Source: Clostridiaceae bacterium (GTDB lineage Bacteria > Bacillota > Clostridia > Lachnospirales > Lachnospiraceae). From it: a DNA stretch of 64,000 nucleotides. Position 1 is the stretch's first letter. Every line of letters starts with the position of its first letter. Positions 24,552 to 34,466 of this stretch are shown piece after piece. A program made the position numbers and the translations under genes. The DNA lies in assembly GCA_910575795.1 (NCBI GenBank), contig CAJTGE010000022.1, forward strand, positions 26,420 through 90,419, read 5' to 3'. Below the pieces are notes generated by a model. That model was given only the letters and a program-made list of their open reading frames with translations, did no database searches and was not told the DNA's origin.

Positions 24552-27500
24552 CTACATATTTCCCCCTGTCCGGAGCTCCCCCAGCCCCTGCAGAATCTCC
24601 TGCGCCTTCAGCAGCATGGCGGAGCAGTCCTTGTATTTATTCCTCTGATCCTGATAGAACAGGGACGGCGCATCGCCGCCGCTGAATTTCAGCGCCCCCT
24701 TATACTCCCCGATGAAGGCCGGCATCCGCGCGGCGTCGAGGCTGGCCTGCGGGCGCAGGTTCAGCGTGATTTCCTGGCGGTTGATGTTGACCTCCGTGAC
24801 CTCGGCCTGATGGGCCATGGCCTTGACGCGCGCGATGAGCAGGAGATTTTCGACGGATCGGGGGATATCCCCGAAACGGTCGATGAGCTCATCCTGCATG
24901 TCAGAGTATTCGTCCTGGTTTTCAATGCCGGAGATCCGCTTGTATATATCGAGCTTCTGGTACTCATTGCGGATGTAGGAGGCGGGGATGTAGGCGTCAA
25001 TGTTGCAGTCTACCACGGTTTCAAAGTCTTCGGCGCGTTCTCCTTTGAGGGCCAGGATGGCCTCGTTTAAAAGCTTGCAGTACAGATCGTATCCGATGGC
25101 CTCCATATGGCCGTGCTGTTCGGCCCCCAGGAGGTTTCCCGCGCCGCGAAGCTCGAGATCGCGCATGGCGATCTTGATGCCGCTTCCAAGCTCCGTGAAT
25201 TCCCGTATGGCCTGGAGGCGCTTTTCGGCCTCCTCGCGCAGGAGCTTATCGCGGCGGTACATCAGGAAGGCGTAGGAGGTGCGGCTGGAGCGTCCCACGC
25301 GCCCGCGGATCTGGTAAAGCTGGGAGAGGCCCAGGCGGTCGGCGTCGTGGATGATAATCGTATTGGCATTGGGGATATCGAGGCCGGTTTCAATGATGGT
25401 TGTGGATACCAGGACGTCAATATCGCCGCTCACGAAGTCCAGCATGATGCGCTCCAGCTCATGCTCGCGCATCTGGCCGTGTGCGAAAACGACGCTGGCC
25501 TCCGGAACCAGGGACGCCACATGGCCGGCCACCTCGTCGATATGGCCCACGCGGTTATAGACATAGTAGACCTGTCCGCCGCGGGCCAGCTCCCGGTGGA
25601 TCGCCTCGCGCACCATCTCGTCATTGTACTCCATGACATAGGTCTGGATGGGGAGCCGATCCACAGGCGGCTCTTCTAAGACGCTCATATCGCGGATGCC
25701 GATGAGGCTCATATGGAGCGTGCGGGGGATGGGGGTGGCGGTCAGGGTCAGCACATCTACATTTTCCTTCAGCTTCTTGATCTTTTCCTTGTGCGTTACG
25801 CCAAAGCGCTGTTCCTCGTCGATGATCAGAAGGCCCAGGTTTTTAAATTCCACATCCTTTGAGAGGACGCGGTGCGTGCCGATCAGCACGTCTACAAGGC
25901 CCTTTTTCAGATCCGCAAGGGTCTTTTTCTGCTCCTTCTGGGTGCGGAAGCGCGATAGCATATCGACCCGGACCGGGAAATCCTTCATGCGCTGTACAAA
26001 GGTGTTGTAATGCTGCTGGGCGAGAATGGTAGTGGGGACGAGATAGACCACCTGGCGGCTCTCCTGCACGGCCTTAAAGGCGGCGCGCAGGGCGATTTCG
26101 GTCTTTCCGTAGCCGACATCGCCGCAGATCAGGCGATCCATGATCTTCGTGCTCTCCATGTCGCGTTTCGCGGCTTCAATGGCCTCGATCTGGTCTTCAG
26201 TCTCCTCAAAGGGGAACATTTCCTCAAATTCCTTTTGCCATATCGTGTCAGGGCCGTACTGATAGCCCTGGTTTTTCTGGCGGGCGGCGTAGAGCTCGAC
26301 GAGATCCTTTGCGATCTCGCGTACCGCGCCGCGCACGCGCTTTTTGGTTTTGCTCCAGTCCTGGGTTCCCAGTTTATTGAGCCTGGGAGGTTTTGCGTCG
26401 GAGCCGGCGTATTTCTGGATCCCTTCAAGGCGGGTGGCGGGCAGGTAGAGGTTTCCTCCGTCCTGGTACTCGATCTTGATGTAATCCTTTGTGATACGGT
26501 CGCGCTCGATCTTTTCGATGCCGCGGTAAATGCCGAGGCCGTGGTTTTCGTGCACGACAAAATCGCCCACGGAAAGATCCGAAAAGCTCTGGATTTTCTT
26601 TCCCTGGTAGGCGTGCTTTCTGCGTTTTTTGTTCTGGCTGCCCGCGCCGAACATGTCTCCCTCGGTGATCACCACAAATTTGATCAGAGGATACTCAAAG
26701 CCTCGGTGGAGATTTCCGTATGCAACCATGATTTCACCTGGCTGAACATGTATCTGTCCCTCGTCGGGACAGAATGCTTTCAGTTCGTATTCCCTCAGAT
26801 CGCCGGCCAGGCGGCTGGCCCGGGTGCGGGAGGCGGAGAGGAGGACGACCCGGTATTTCTCCTTTTGCCACTTCGCCAGATCCCCGATCAGGAGTTCAAA
26901 CGCGTTCTGGTAGGAGTGGACGGATTTGACGGATATGCCGTATTTTTTCTTTACGGACATGCCGGGAAGGCGCTGCTCTAAGCCGAGCATGAGAAGCGTG
27001 CGCTGTTTCATGGACATGGCGAGCACAGCCTTTAAGGTAAAGAGAAAATCGGTCTGCCCCGGGAGGAGGTAGCCGTTTTCCAGTCGGTGGGACATGCTTT
27101 CCCTGAACTCCTGCTCCACGACCTCCCCCTTTTCCTTTAAGCGGAGCGGCTCGTCGAGAAAAATGGTGAGCTGTTCTTCCCGGAAATACTGGAGAAAGGA
27201 CACGGTTTCTTTGCAGAAATAGCGGATAAAGCTTCCCAGCCCGCGCAGCTTTAAACCTTCCTTTAAGCCGTCGAGGATCTCGCGGATCGAGGCGTCAATG
27301 CGGTGCGCGGCCTCGGTCTTCATCTGCTCCCGCAGCGCCTTTACATAGCGGTCCCTCTCAGCCCCGATGGAGGCGATGCCGCTTTCGACGGCGGCGGGAG
27401 TCAGGACGAGCTCCGTGGCCGGATAGATGACGATCTGCTCAAGCTGCTCGACGGAACGCTGGCTTTCGGGGTCAAAGGCGCGGATGGAATCGATTTCATC

Positions 27501-28088
27501 TCCCCACAGCTCGATGCGGACAGGCGTTTCCTCTGTGAGCGGGAAAATATCAATGATCCCGCCGCGGACGGAAAACTGGCCGCTTCCGTCCACCTGAGCA
27601 ACCTTTTCATATCCGAGCTCCGTCAGGGAGAGGTTAAGAGCGGGGACATCGAGCGTCTGGCCGTTCGTAAGGCAGATGCGGCTCTCCATCAGCATCTCAA
27701 GGGGGAGCAGGCAGTCCATCAGGCCGTCTATGGAAGCGACAATGACGCCGCCCGCGCCCTCAAAGATGCGGCGGATCACCTGCATCCTCTGGCGTGTCAG
27801 GAGATTTCCCTGGATATCGGAGCTGTAAAATAAGAGATCCCTAGACGGGTACAGAAACGTCTCCGGGCAGAAGCAGCGGCAGTCGTCGCAGATTTCCCTT
27901 GCCTTCTGCTCGTCATAGGTGATTACGAGCTTCCAGGGCGTGAGCCCCGAGAGCTCGGAAATTAGGTGGGCCTTCTGGGAATCAATGCAGCCGCTTAAGA
28001 GGACGGGGCCCCGGCCCCCTGCGAGATCTTTCTTAAGCTCCTGAAATTCAACCAGTTCGTCCATTGGGTTTGCGAAAATCCTTCCCAT
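24552..28088 (-). CDS. mfd: Transcription-repair coupling factor
   Basis: Mfd removes RNA polymerase stalled at DNA lesions and recruits UvrAB. The 1178-residue protein has the UvrB-like N-terminal part (GQFSVRGGIIDIFPL), the CarD-like RNA polymerase interaction domain (FSDLSVGDFVVHENHGLGIYRG, about residue 505), a DNA translocase with Walker A CGDVGYGKTEIA (about 660), Walker B IIDEEQRFGV, TLTATPIPRTLHMSL, and VSTTIIETGLDIPNANT. The C-terminal TRCF domain follows. All motifs look intact and the length is normal. It starts one base after pth stops, with AGAGGAG inside the end of pth, the common pth-mfd arrangement of Firmicutes. Confidence 0.98.
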   Translation of the reverse strand: MGRIFANPMDELVEFQELKKDLAGGRGPVLLSGCIDSQKAHLISELSGLTPWKLVITYDEQKAREICDDCRCFCPETFLYPSRDLLFYSSDIQGNLLTRQRMQVIRRIFEGAGGVIVASIDGLMDCLLPLEMLMESRICLTNGQTLDVPALNLSLTELGYEKVAQVDGSGQFSVRGGIIDIFPLTEETPVRIELWGDEIDSIRAFDPESQRSVEQLEQIVIYPATELVLTPAAVESGIASIGAERDRYVKALREQMKTEAAHRIDASIREILDGLKEGLKLRGLGSFIRYFCKETVSFLQYFREEQLTIFLDEPLRLKEKGEVVEQEFRESMSHRLENGYLLPGQTDFLFTLKAVLAMSMKQRTLLMLGLEQRLPGMSVKKKYGISVKSVHSYQNAFELLIGDLAKWQKEKYRVVLLSASRTRASRLAGDLREYELKAFCPDEGQIHVQPGEIMVAYGNLHRGFEYPLIKFVVITEGDMFGAGSQNKKRRKHAYQGKKIQSFSDLSVGDFVVHENHGLGIYRGIEKIERDRITKDYIKIEYQDGGNLYLPATRLEGIQKYAGSDAKPPRLNKLGTQDWSKTKKRVRGAVREIAKDLVELYAARQKNQGYQYGPDTIWQKEFEEMFPFEETEDQIEAIEAAKRDMESTKIMDRLICGDVGYGKTEIALRAAFKAVQESRQVVYLVPTTILAQQHYNTFVQRMKDFPVRVDMLSRFRTQKEQKKTLADLKKGLVDVLIGTHRVLSKDVEFKNLGLLIIDEEQRFGVTHKEKIKKLKENVDVLTLTATPIPRTLHMSLIGIRDMSVLEEPPVDRLPIQTYVMEYNDEMVREAIHRELARGGQVYYVYNRVGHIDEVAGHVASLVPEASVVFAHGQMREHELERIMLDFVSGDIDVLVSTTIIETGLDIPNANTIIIHDADRLGLSQLYQIRGRVGRSSRTSYAFLMYRRDKLLREEAEKRLQAIREFTELGSGIKIAMRDLELRGAGNLLGAEQHGHMEAIGYDLYCKLLNEAILALKGERAEDFETVVDCNIDAYIPASYIRNEYQKLDIYKRISGIENQDEYSDMQDELIDRFGDIPRSVENLLLIARVKAMAHQAEVTEVNINRQEITLNLRPQASLDAARMPAFIGEYKGALKFSGGDAPSLFYQDQRNKYKDCSAMLLKAQEILQGLGELRTGGNM

Positions 28089-28089
28089 G

Positions 28090-28695
28090 TCACTCCTCTT
28101 TCTGCCCGGCTGTTTCCGGCTTCGGTTTCCGGGCCGCTCCGTTAAAATGATTCATCGCCGCATGGATTCCCTCTGTGATCATGGCGGCAGCGGCCGCCGC
28201 TGCGTCAGAAAAGGCTGTATCCATGCATTCAAGCTCTTCTTTGGAAAAATGGCCCAGCACGTAGTCCGCCAGATCCATGCGCTCCGGCTTTGCACCGACC
28301 CCGATGCGGACGCGGGGAAAGTCCTGGGAGCCTAAAGAGGCGATGATGCTTTTGATTCCGTTGTGCCCGCCCGCGCTTCCCTTTCCCCGCACGCGCAGCA
28401 TCCCCGGCTCCAGGCTGATATCATCATAAATGACAATGAGACGCTCCGGCTCCGCCTTGTAGTAATCCATGACGGAGCGGATGCTTTCGCCGCTTGCATT
28501 CATGAAGGTCTGCGGCTTTACGAGGAGGACGCGGTTTCCTTCAATAAAGCCCTTTCCGATCAGGGCTTTGTGGGCGTGTTCGGTTATGCCAATGCCGCAG
28601 CGGGCGGCCAGCGCGTCAAGCGCCATGAAACCGGCGTTATGGCGGGTGTGTTCATATGGTTTGCCCGGGTTTCCCAGGCCGGCTATTATATACAT
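28090..28695 (-). CDS. pth: Peptidyl-tRNA hydrolase
   Basis: Pth releases peptides from tRNA after abortive translation. The 201-residue protein has YIIAGLGNPGKPYEHTRHNAGF (Asn and the catalytic His near residue 20), LVKPQTFMNASGESI, YDDISLEPGMLRVRGKGSAGGHNGI and RIGVGAKPERMDLADYVL. The start ATG at 28695 has GGAG about 10 nt upstream and gives the usual MYIIAGLGNPG; an ATG 21 bp further upstream is less likely. The C-terminus has an extra Ala-rich and Lys/Glu stretch (about residues 165-201). It is co-transcribed with mfd. The family is cytoplasmic and essential in bacteria. Confidence 0.97.
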   Translation of the reverse strand: MYIIAGLGNPGKPYEHTRHNAGFMALDALAARCGIGITEHAHKALIGKGFIEGNRVLLVKPQTFMNASGESIRSVMDYYKAEPERLIVIYDDISLEPGMLRVRGKGSAGGHNGIKSIIASLGSQDFPRVRIGVGAKPERMDLADYVLGHFSKEELECMDTAFSDAAAAAAAMITEGIHAAMNHFNGAARKPKPETAGQKEE

Positions 28696-28750
28696 ATTAT
28701 CGGATCTCCGTTTCATTCCTGTGTTGGGTTAAGTGTTTGGACATGGGTTT

Positions 28751-28785
28751 AAGCGTTAGCCATAAGCAGATGGGGGCTAACGCTT
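28751..28785. other. Hairpin upstream of pth in the gap 28696-29199
   Basis: AAGCGTTAGCC (28751-28761) and GGCTAACGCTT (28775-28785) form a perfect 11-bp stem. There is no T-run, so it may be a regulatory hairpin rather than a terminator. The rest of the gap holds a family C end (28893-28908), a TATAAT near 28999 and a family B palindrome. Confidence 0.5.
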
Positions 28786-28892
28786 GGTATTGATGTTATT
28801 TTAGCAGGGTTTATAAGAGATGTAAAGGGATTTGCGGGTGTTGGGGAAAATAAAAGTGCATTCTGCAGACAAGATACACATATTAAAGTCTC

Positions 28893-28908
28893 CTTTTTCA
28901 AACACGCT
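28893..28908. repeat. Isolated family C terminal repeat
   Basis: TTTTTCAAACACGCTC matches the inner end of the elements at 21281-21608; no partner end is visible nearby, so it is a remnant. Confidence 0.55.
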
Positions 28909-29157
28909 CCATCCGGCCAGTAATCCACTGTCACCTCCTGAAGATTTCAAGGATTGTTAAGAGAAATGGCGAAGCGATCGCCGGGAGTGCGTTTGTGTGC
29001 TATAATGAAAAAGCGCAGAATGAGATCACTGATGATAGAAAAAGGAGAGCGCCGTGTTTTGTAAAAAAGGTATTTGTAACACGGTTGTCATATCCCGCGT
29101 TTAGTATTGTGAAGAAAACAGGCTTTTCACAGTGTTCTGACATGATACGGCTATTTC

Positions 29158-29184
29158 AAACAGCTCAGGCAATCTGAACTGTTA
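29158..29184. repeat. Family B palindrome just before the response regulator
   Basis: AACAGCTCAG and CTGAACTGTT are 9/10 complementary around GCAAT. It ends 16 bp before the ATG of the response regulator gene and so lies in its leader. Confidence 0.7.
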
Positions 29185-29199
29185 CAGAGGGTGAACAAT

Positions 29200-29847
29200 A
29201 TGCACATTTTAATTGCAGAAGATGATCTTGACATGCAGAAGATTTTAAAATTATACCTGCAAAGAGAAGGCTTTACCGTAAGCGTTGTATCAAACGGCCG
29301 GGAAGCCATTGACTTTTTGGCTGAGAACCATGCGCATCTGGTAATCATGGATTGGATGATGCCGATTCAGGACGGGCTTTGGGCCTGCCGGGAGATAAGG
29401 CGACTGCGCATTCCAGTAAAAATCCTGATGCTGACAGCCAAAGGGGAGAATGGGGATGAGATAAAGGGCCTTACCTGCGGTGCGGATGATTATGTGAGGA
29501 AACCGTTTGATATTCAGGTTTTACTCCTGCGTATCCGGAAACTGTGCCGTGCGGAGCACATGCTGTCGTGCCGGGATATCAGGCTGAACCCGGATACGAT
29601 GGAGGTGGCAAAGGAAGGGGAAAGCCTCATTCTCACCAGGACGGAATATGAGCTTTTGAAATGCTTCCCCTCAAATCAGGGCCAGGTTCTTTCCAGGGAA
29701 GTTTTGCTGGATCATGTCTGGGGAATGGATTATGAAGGCGATATCCGCACCGTGGACACGACGATCCGCAGGCTGCGCAAGAAAATCGGTGAAACCATGA
29801 TTCAAACGAGAATCGGGCTGGGATATGTCATGATGCCGGATGTCTGA
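29200..29847 (+). CDS. OmpR-family response regulator
   Basis: The 215-residue protein has a receiver domain (IAEDDLDMQKILK, phosphorylated Asp51 in VIMDWMMPIQDG, LMLTAKGE, GADDYVRKPFD) and a C-terminal winged helix of the OmpR/PhoB type (LILTRTEYELLKCF, VLSREVLLDHVWGMDY, IRTVDTTIRRLRKKIGE). A GTG at 29191 is in frame, but GAGGG lies 8 nt before the ATG at 29200. It is the first gene of a unit with the class D beta-lactamase-like gene and a sensor kinase, so it probably controls a response to cell-wall stress or beta-lactams. It follows a family B palindrome. Confidence 0.93.
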   Translation: MHILIAEDDLDMQKILKLYLQREGFTVSVVSNGREAIDFLAENHAHLVIMDWMMPIQDGLWACREIRRLRIPVKILMLTAKGENGDEIKGLTCGADDYVRKPFDIQVLLLRIRKLCRAEHMLSCRDIRLNPDTMEVAKEGESLILTRTEYELLKCFPSNQGQVLSREVLLDHVWGMDYEGDIRTVDTTIRRLRKKIGETMIQTRIGLGYVMMPDV

Positions 29848-29884
29848 CAGGGTAAACGACGGATCATGATTGAAGAAACGATAC

Positions 29885-29992
29885 ATGTACTCTCGGAATC
29901 TCTCTGCACCTGCCTTTGCGGCTGATTTTCCGCCAGATGCGCACAAAAAATCATCTCACAAAATCAGGCGCAGCGAGATTCCGAGAGTACAT
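29885..29992. repeat. Family A element, middle-length form
   Basis: 108 bp with perfect ends ATGTACTCTCGGAATCTC and GAGATTCCGAGAGTACAT. Compared with the copy at 37253 the central part is deleted. It lies 24 bp before the beta-lactamase-like gene. Confidence 0.85.
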
Positions 29993-30015
29993 GATACAAG
30001 CTCAGGAGGGATTGC

Positions 30016-30783
30016 ATGATCATGAAGAAAATGAAGAAACAAAGCGCTGTGAAACTGGCGGACATGCGCATGGCGGTTATCTTTGACCGGGCGGAACATA
30101 CATTTGGGGTTTATAACGAAAATCTGGCGGATACGCGCCGCCCGCCCTGCTCCACTTTTAAAATCATTTCTTCTCTGGCAGGGCTGGAGAGCGGCGTCAT
30201 TGATCCGGAGAATTCTGTCCGCCCTTGGAGCGGCGAGCGATTCTGGAATGACGACTGGAACCGGGATATGGATTTTGATTCGGCCTTTCATACCTCCTGC
30301 GTCTGGTATTACCGGCAGGTCATTGACGAGATCGGGCCTGAGGCCATGCAGGATGCGGTGGAGGCGATCGGGTACGGAAACTGCGACTTATCCGACTGGG
30401 AGGGCCGTTTAAACACCAACAACAGCAATCCGGCGCTGACCGGCTTCTGGATCGAGTCATCCCTGAAAATTTCCCCCAGGGAGCAGACAGAAGTCCTGGA
30501 ACGGATCTTTGGCGGGGATTCCGAATACACCGCTGATGTAAGGGCAGCCCTTGAGGAGGTGATGTTCCTCTCAGAAGCCAGCGATGAAACCTGCGCGATT
30601 TACGGAAAGACGGGTATGGGAAAAGCAAACGGCGTTGTTGCGGACTGCTGGTACGCCGGCTTTGCGGATGTGGGCCGCCGCATTTATTTCTGCATTTATC
30701 TGGGTGAGACAGACTCTGCAAATGTCTCCAGCGCCCTGGCAAGGGAGATTGCTGTTTCACTGATAAAAGAGTATGTTTCGTGA
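30016..30783 (+). CDS. Class D beta-lactamase-like serine hydrolase without a signal peptide
   Basis: The 255-residue protein has all class D landmarks: CSTFKI with nucleophile Ser46 and Lys49, SCV at 94-96, YGN at 120-122, WIESSLKISP, and KTG at 198-200. The enzyme could hydrolyse penicillins or act as a sensor that is acylated by them. Unlike secreted class D enzymes it lacks a signal peptide or lipobox: the first 45 residues (MIMKKMKKQSAVKLADMRM) are short and basic. AGGAGGG lies 7 nt before the ATG. A family A repeat lies 24 bp upstream, where a leader might once have been. It overlaps the kinase gene by 11 bp, placing it in a regulatory operon. Confidence 0.82.
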   Translation: MIMKKMKKQSAVKLADMRMAVIFDRAEHTFGVYNENLADTRRPPCSTFKIISSLAGLESGVIDPENSVRPWSGERFWNDDWNRDMDFDSAFHTSCVWYYRQVIDEIGPEAMQDAVEAIGYGNCDLSDWEGRLNTNNSNPALTGFWIESSLKISPREQTEVLERIFGGDSEYTADVRAALEEVMFLSEASDETCAIYGKTGMGKANGVVADCWYAGFADVGRRIYFCIYLGETDSANVSSALAREIAVSLIKEYVS

Positions 30784-32173
30784 GCGGACGGGCCGTCTGT
30801 CGCGGAAATTTTGCACAGGCGTTGTCGTGATTCTGTTCTGCACGCTTGCCGGGACTGTATTTGCCAATTCCCAGATAACCGGGCGTCTTTATCTGCGGGA
30901 GCAGCGGGAATATCTCCGGAAAATCAACGCGCGGCTGGAGGAGGAGCTAAGGAGCGGGACAGCCCCCAAAGACGCTGTCCGGAGGATCGAACAGGAGGAA
31001 AAGGTCCTGATTGCGTATTCCGCCGAAACGGGCGATCCGGAAATTCTGGCAGGCGAGCTGCGAAGCATCTTTCAGCAAAAAGGGATGGGCTTCCAAAAAT
31101 TCTGGATGTGGGATCAGGACTACTCCGCGGCGGTGGAAAACGGATCCCGGTTTCGTCTCTACAGACAGGAGAAAATGAATTACAGCATTTTGGCGCAGTA
31201 CCTGTCCCTGGATTCCGGCTTATACGCGATTGCAGCGATTGTTCCGGACGCGCAGGAATTTATTGAGATTGTCAATCATATCGGGTTTGCAATCAACCTG
31301 GTTTCTGTTATGACATCCATGGCGCTGCTCATTATTTTAACGCGCCATATCACCAATCCGCTGGAAAAGATCCGAGCATTCACGAAACAGGTTTCCTCCA
31401 GGGATTATAAACCCCTGCAGATTCAGACAGGGGACGAGCTGGAGGACGTGGCGGACAGCTTAAATGAAATGGCGCGCGGCATCGAGCAGTATCAAAGGCT
31501 TCTGGAGGAAAAAAATGAGCAGATGAAGCAGCTTTTAAGCGACGTGGCGCATGATTTAAAAACCCCCGTCACACTGGTCGGCATGTACGCTTCCGGGATA
31601 AAGGACGGTTTGGATGACGGGACGTTTCTGGACACGATCCTTTACCAGAATGAGAGGATTTCGCAGATTGTAGAAAAGCTTTTACATCTTTCACGAATCG
31701 GGCAGAACGATTATCCCTGCGAGGAGGTTGAACCGGGACGGATTCTGAGAGACTGTATGAAGGAACAGGAGATATTGTTTGCGAGGCGGAACCTGACTCT
31801 GTCGGAGAATATCGAACCTGATACCCGCATCCGCGCAAATCCGGAGCTTCTGGGCGAGCTGTTTTCCAATCTTTTGTCCAATGCTGCGAAATATGCCTTA
31901 CCCGGCCCCGTGAATATGGAGCTGCGCTGCGAGGAGGAGAGATGTGTGTTTGCGGTTTCAAATAAGACAGAAAATGTGGATTTGGATACGGATCGCATCT
32001 GGCAGCCGTTTTATGTGGGGGAGGACTCCCGGAATAAGGAATTGTCCGGGACGGGGCTGGGGCTTTCGATTGTAAAAAGGATTGCGGAGCGGTTCGGCTA
32101 CACGGTTTCCTGCGGGATAAAAGGAGATGAAATCCGGTTTGAGGCAGTATTTCCGATGGAAGGACGCCAGTGA
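30773..32173 (+). CDS. Membrane sensor histidine kinase
   Basis: The 466-residue protein has a membrane segment at about 15-33, an extracellular sensor region of about 135 residues, a second membrane segment at about 170-190, and HAMP (LTRHITNPLEKIRAF). The dimerisation box has His260 in LSDVAHDLKTPVTLV, and the ATPase domain shows N, G1 and G2 boxes (LLSNAAKYA, GTGLGLSIVKRIAERFG). It overlaps the beta-lactamase-like gene by 11 bp and so belongs to the same operon as the response regulator. The extracellular part contains YSAAVENGSRFRLYRQ but has no known binding motif. It likely phosphorylates the regulator at 29200. Confidence 0.93.
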   Translation: MFRERTGRLSRKFCTGVVVILFCTLAGTVFANSQITGRLYLREQREYLRKINARLEEELRSGTAPKDAVRRIEQEEKVLIAYSAETGDPEILAGELRSIFQQKGMGFQKFWMWDQDYSAAVENGSRFRLYRQEKMNYSILAQYLSLDSGLYAIAAIVPDAQEFIEIVNHIGFAINLVSVMTSMALLIILTRHITNPLEKIRAFTKQVSSRDYKPLQIQTGDELEDVADSLNEMARGIEQYQRLLEEKNEQMKQLLSDVAHDLKTPVTLVGMYASGIKDGLDDGTFLDTILYQNERISQIVEKLLHLSRIGQNDYPCEEVEPGRILRDCMKEQEILFARRNLTLSENIEPDTRIRANPELLGELFSNLLSNAAKYALPGPVNMELRCEEERCVFAVSNKTENVDLDTDRIWQPFYVGEDSRNKELSGTGLGLSIVKRIAERFGYTVSCGIKGDEIRFEAVFPMEGRQ

Positions 32174-32302
32174 GCGCCTCTATATGAGCGGGCGCCGCCC
32201 TGATCGGGCTCCGTTTTCATGTTTTTGGCGGGTCCCGAGTTCAAAAATCCTCATCCAAGCGAGCTGGCATCATATCATGAAATAAATTTAAGGAGTGCAT
32301 TT

Positions 32303-34382
32303 ATGAAAAAAACAGTTTTAAGGGCAGTTTGTTTTACATTCGCGGCCACAGTTTGTTTAAGCGGGTGTTCGTCTGCGCACAGGGGGGAGGAACCGGCCGG
32401 GGAGCTTTGGAATCCGCCGGAAATTCTGGCTCGGCAGCCGGAGCGTCCGTTTGACATTGAGGTGGATGAGGAGACATTTCAGCTTTCTCTGCGTGTTGAT
32501 GATGAGACAATCCCCATATCGGACGGCTCCGTAAGCCGCGCGGCAGAAGATTATATGGAAGAAGGCAATACGGTTTCCTGGCGCTATCCGGATGAACAGA
32601 TCCGGGTGAAGCTTGCCACAGAGCAGGATTATTTAAGTGTGGAAATCACATCAGAACGTACCGGGGATCACACATTTACCTGGCCGTATATATCGGCTGA
32701 ACAGTATTATCTCCCGCTCGGGGAGGGAAAACGGATTCCCGCCGGCGACCCTGACTGGATCCGGTATCTGGAACAGCAGCAGGCCGCGGTGATGGAGCAG
32801 TTTTCCATGCCGTTCTGGATTTCGTCCGATGGGGAGCATTGTGTGATGTTTATTATGGAAAACCCATATCGGACACAGCTTTCTTTTTTGCAAAACCGGC
32901 TCTCGGTTTTTCAGTTTCCCATGAATACCCGGAGATTGGAGGCGGCCGGACGAACCGTTTCCGCATTTATCTGACAGAGAAGGATCCGGTAAGCTGTGCC
33001 AAAATCTATCGGGATTTTATGATTGAAAGCGGCCGTTTTGTGACACTGGACGGGAAAGCGGAACAAAATCCTGATATTGAGAAGCTGTACGGAGCGCCGT
33101 TTATTTATCTCTGGGGGGATTTTATACTCTCTGAGGAGGACATAAACTGGGAGGCGTTCTGCCGATTCCCCGGTCATGCGCTGGCTGTGAGCCTGCCGGA
33201 GGTCTTTTGTGACGCGGACCGATGGGCGGACAGCTTCACATCCGATCTGATCTGCGATATGAAGGAAAGCGGAATTGACCATGCATGGATCGGCCTGAAC
33301 AGTTGGGAACAGGCGTACAGGAAGCCGGAGCTTGTCCGGCAGGCGGCGGATGCGGGGTATCTGATTGCGAGCTATGGCTCCTACCATTCCATACATGAGC
33401 CCGGAAAGGAGAAATGGACAACCGCCCGTTTTGATGACCTTAATCTGTATGAGGATGCAACTGTCGTGAATAAAGACGCAAAAGGGAGAGCGGCTTTCAA
33501 AATGTCGGAAGAAAATTAAATCCGGCTCTGCCAATGCCCGCTGTCAAAGCCAGGATGGAGAAGATCATGGCAAACGGCCTGCCGTTTAACTCCTGGTTTA
33601 TTGACTGCGACGCAACGGGAGAGATTTATGATGACTACGCGCCCGGACACAGGCTGACGATGGAACAGGATGCAGCGGCCCGCCTGGAGCGGATGGCCTA
33701 TATCCGCGATCAGTACCAGATGGTGATCGGATCAGAAGGGGGAAATGATTTTGCCGCTTCCACGATTGCCTTTGCCCATGGGATTGAACTGAAGACCTTT
33801 TCATGGGTGGATGAGGATATGAAATCCAACAGAGACAGCGAATATTATATCGGCGTCTACTACAACCCGGCCGGAGGCGTCGCAGAGCATTTTGCCAGAC
33901 GGATCCCTGTAAAAGACGAATATTTCAAAGTCTTTGTTGATCCGAGGTACGATATTCCGCTGTTTAAGCTGGTCTACAATGATTCTGTCATCACAGCAGC
34001 CCACTGGGACTGGTCTACCTTTAAAATCAAGGGCGCGACACAGGATCGGATGATCCGGGAGGTTCTTTATAACGTCCCGCCGCTGTATCATCTGGACCGT
34101 GAAGAATGGGAGGAGTACCGGCAGGATATTGTCAGCCATCATATCGCCTGGTCTGCGTTTGGCAAGAAGGCGATACGGGAAGAAATGACGGATTTTGTGT
34201 ATCTGAAGGAAGACGGCACGGTGCAGAAAACCGTTTACGGGGATAGGCTGGCGGCGGTGGGTAACTTTGGGGATGCGCCGTATATGTATGGAAATACAGA
34301 GATTTTGCCGCATTCTGTGCTTATAGAGGATGAGGGCGGGAGGATGATTTACGCGCCCTCTCCTGAGGAAGGGCATAGATAG
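32303..34382 (+). pseudogene. Glycosidase-like lipoprotein gene broken by two frameshifts
   Basis: Three frames join into one protein of about 690 residues. It opens with a lipoprotein signal (KKTVLRAVCFTFAATVCLSGC, lipobox LSGC). The second part begins after a shift in the T6 run at 32884-32889, where one extra T gives LSFFAKPALGFSVSHEY. The third begins after the A4 run at 33512-33515, where one extra A gives SEEKLNPALPMPAVKA. The rest looks like a TIM-barrel glycosidase, with FNSWFIDCDATGEIYDDYAPG and MVIGSEGGNDFA that recall GH101/GH129-like enzymes; the exact family is uncertain. Both breaks are single-base losses in homopolymers, so sequencing error is as likely as real decay. Confidence 0.7.
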
Positions 34383-34431
34383 CGGCCTGGCCTTAGCAGG
34401 CTGCATGCAGCGTTATAAAAACAAATCCTCC

Positions 34432-34460
34432 TTGACATCCGCCGTGAAACTTTTTATAAT
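34432..34460 (+). promoter_or_regulatory. Promoter of the tyrS T-box leader
   Basis: TTGACA (34432-34437) and TATAAT (34455-34460), both consensus, with an ideal 17-bp spacer. Transcription should start near 34467. Confidence 0.9.
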
Positions 34461-34466
34461 ACATAC

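Noticed and set aside
26010..26981. 323-residue plus-strand frame inside mfd
   Set aside because: mfd is intact on the other strand with all motifs; the frame has no family match.
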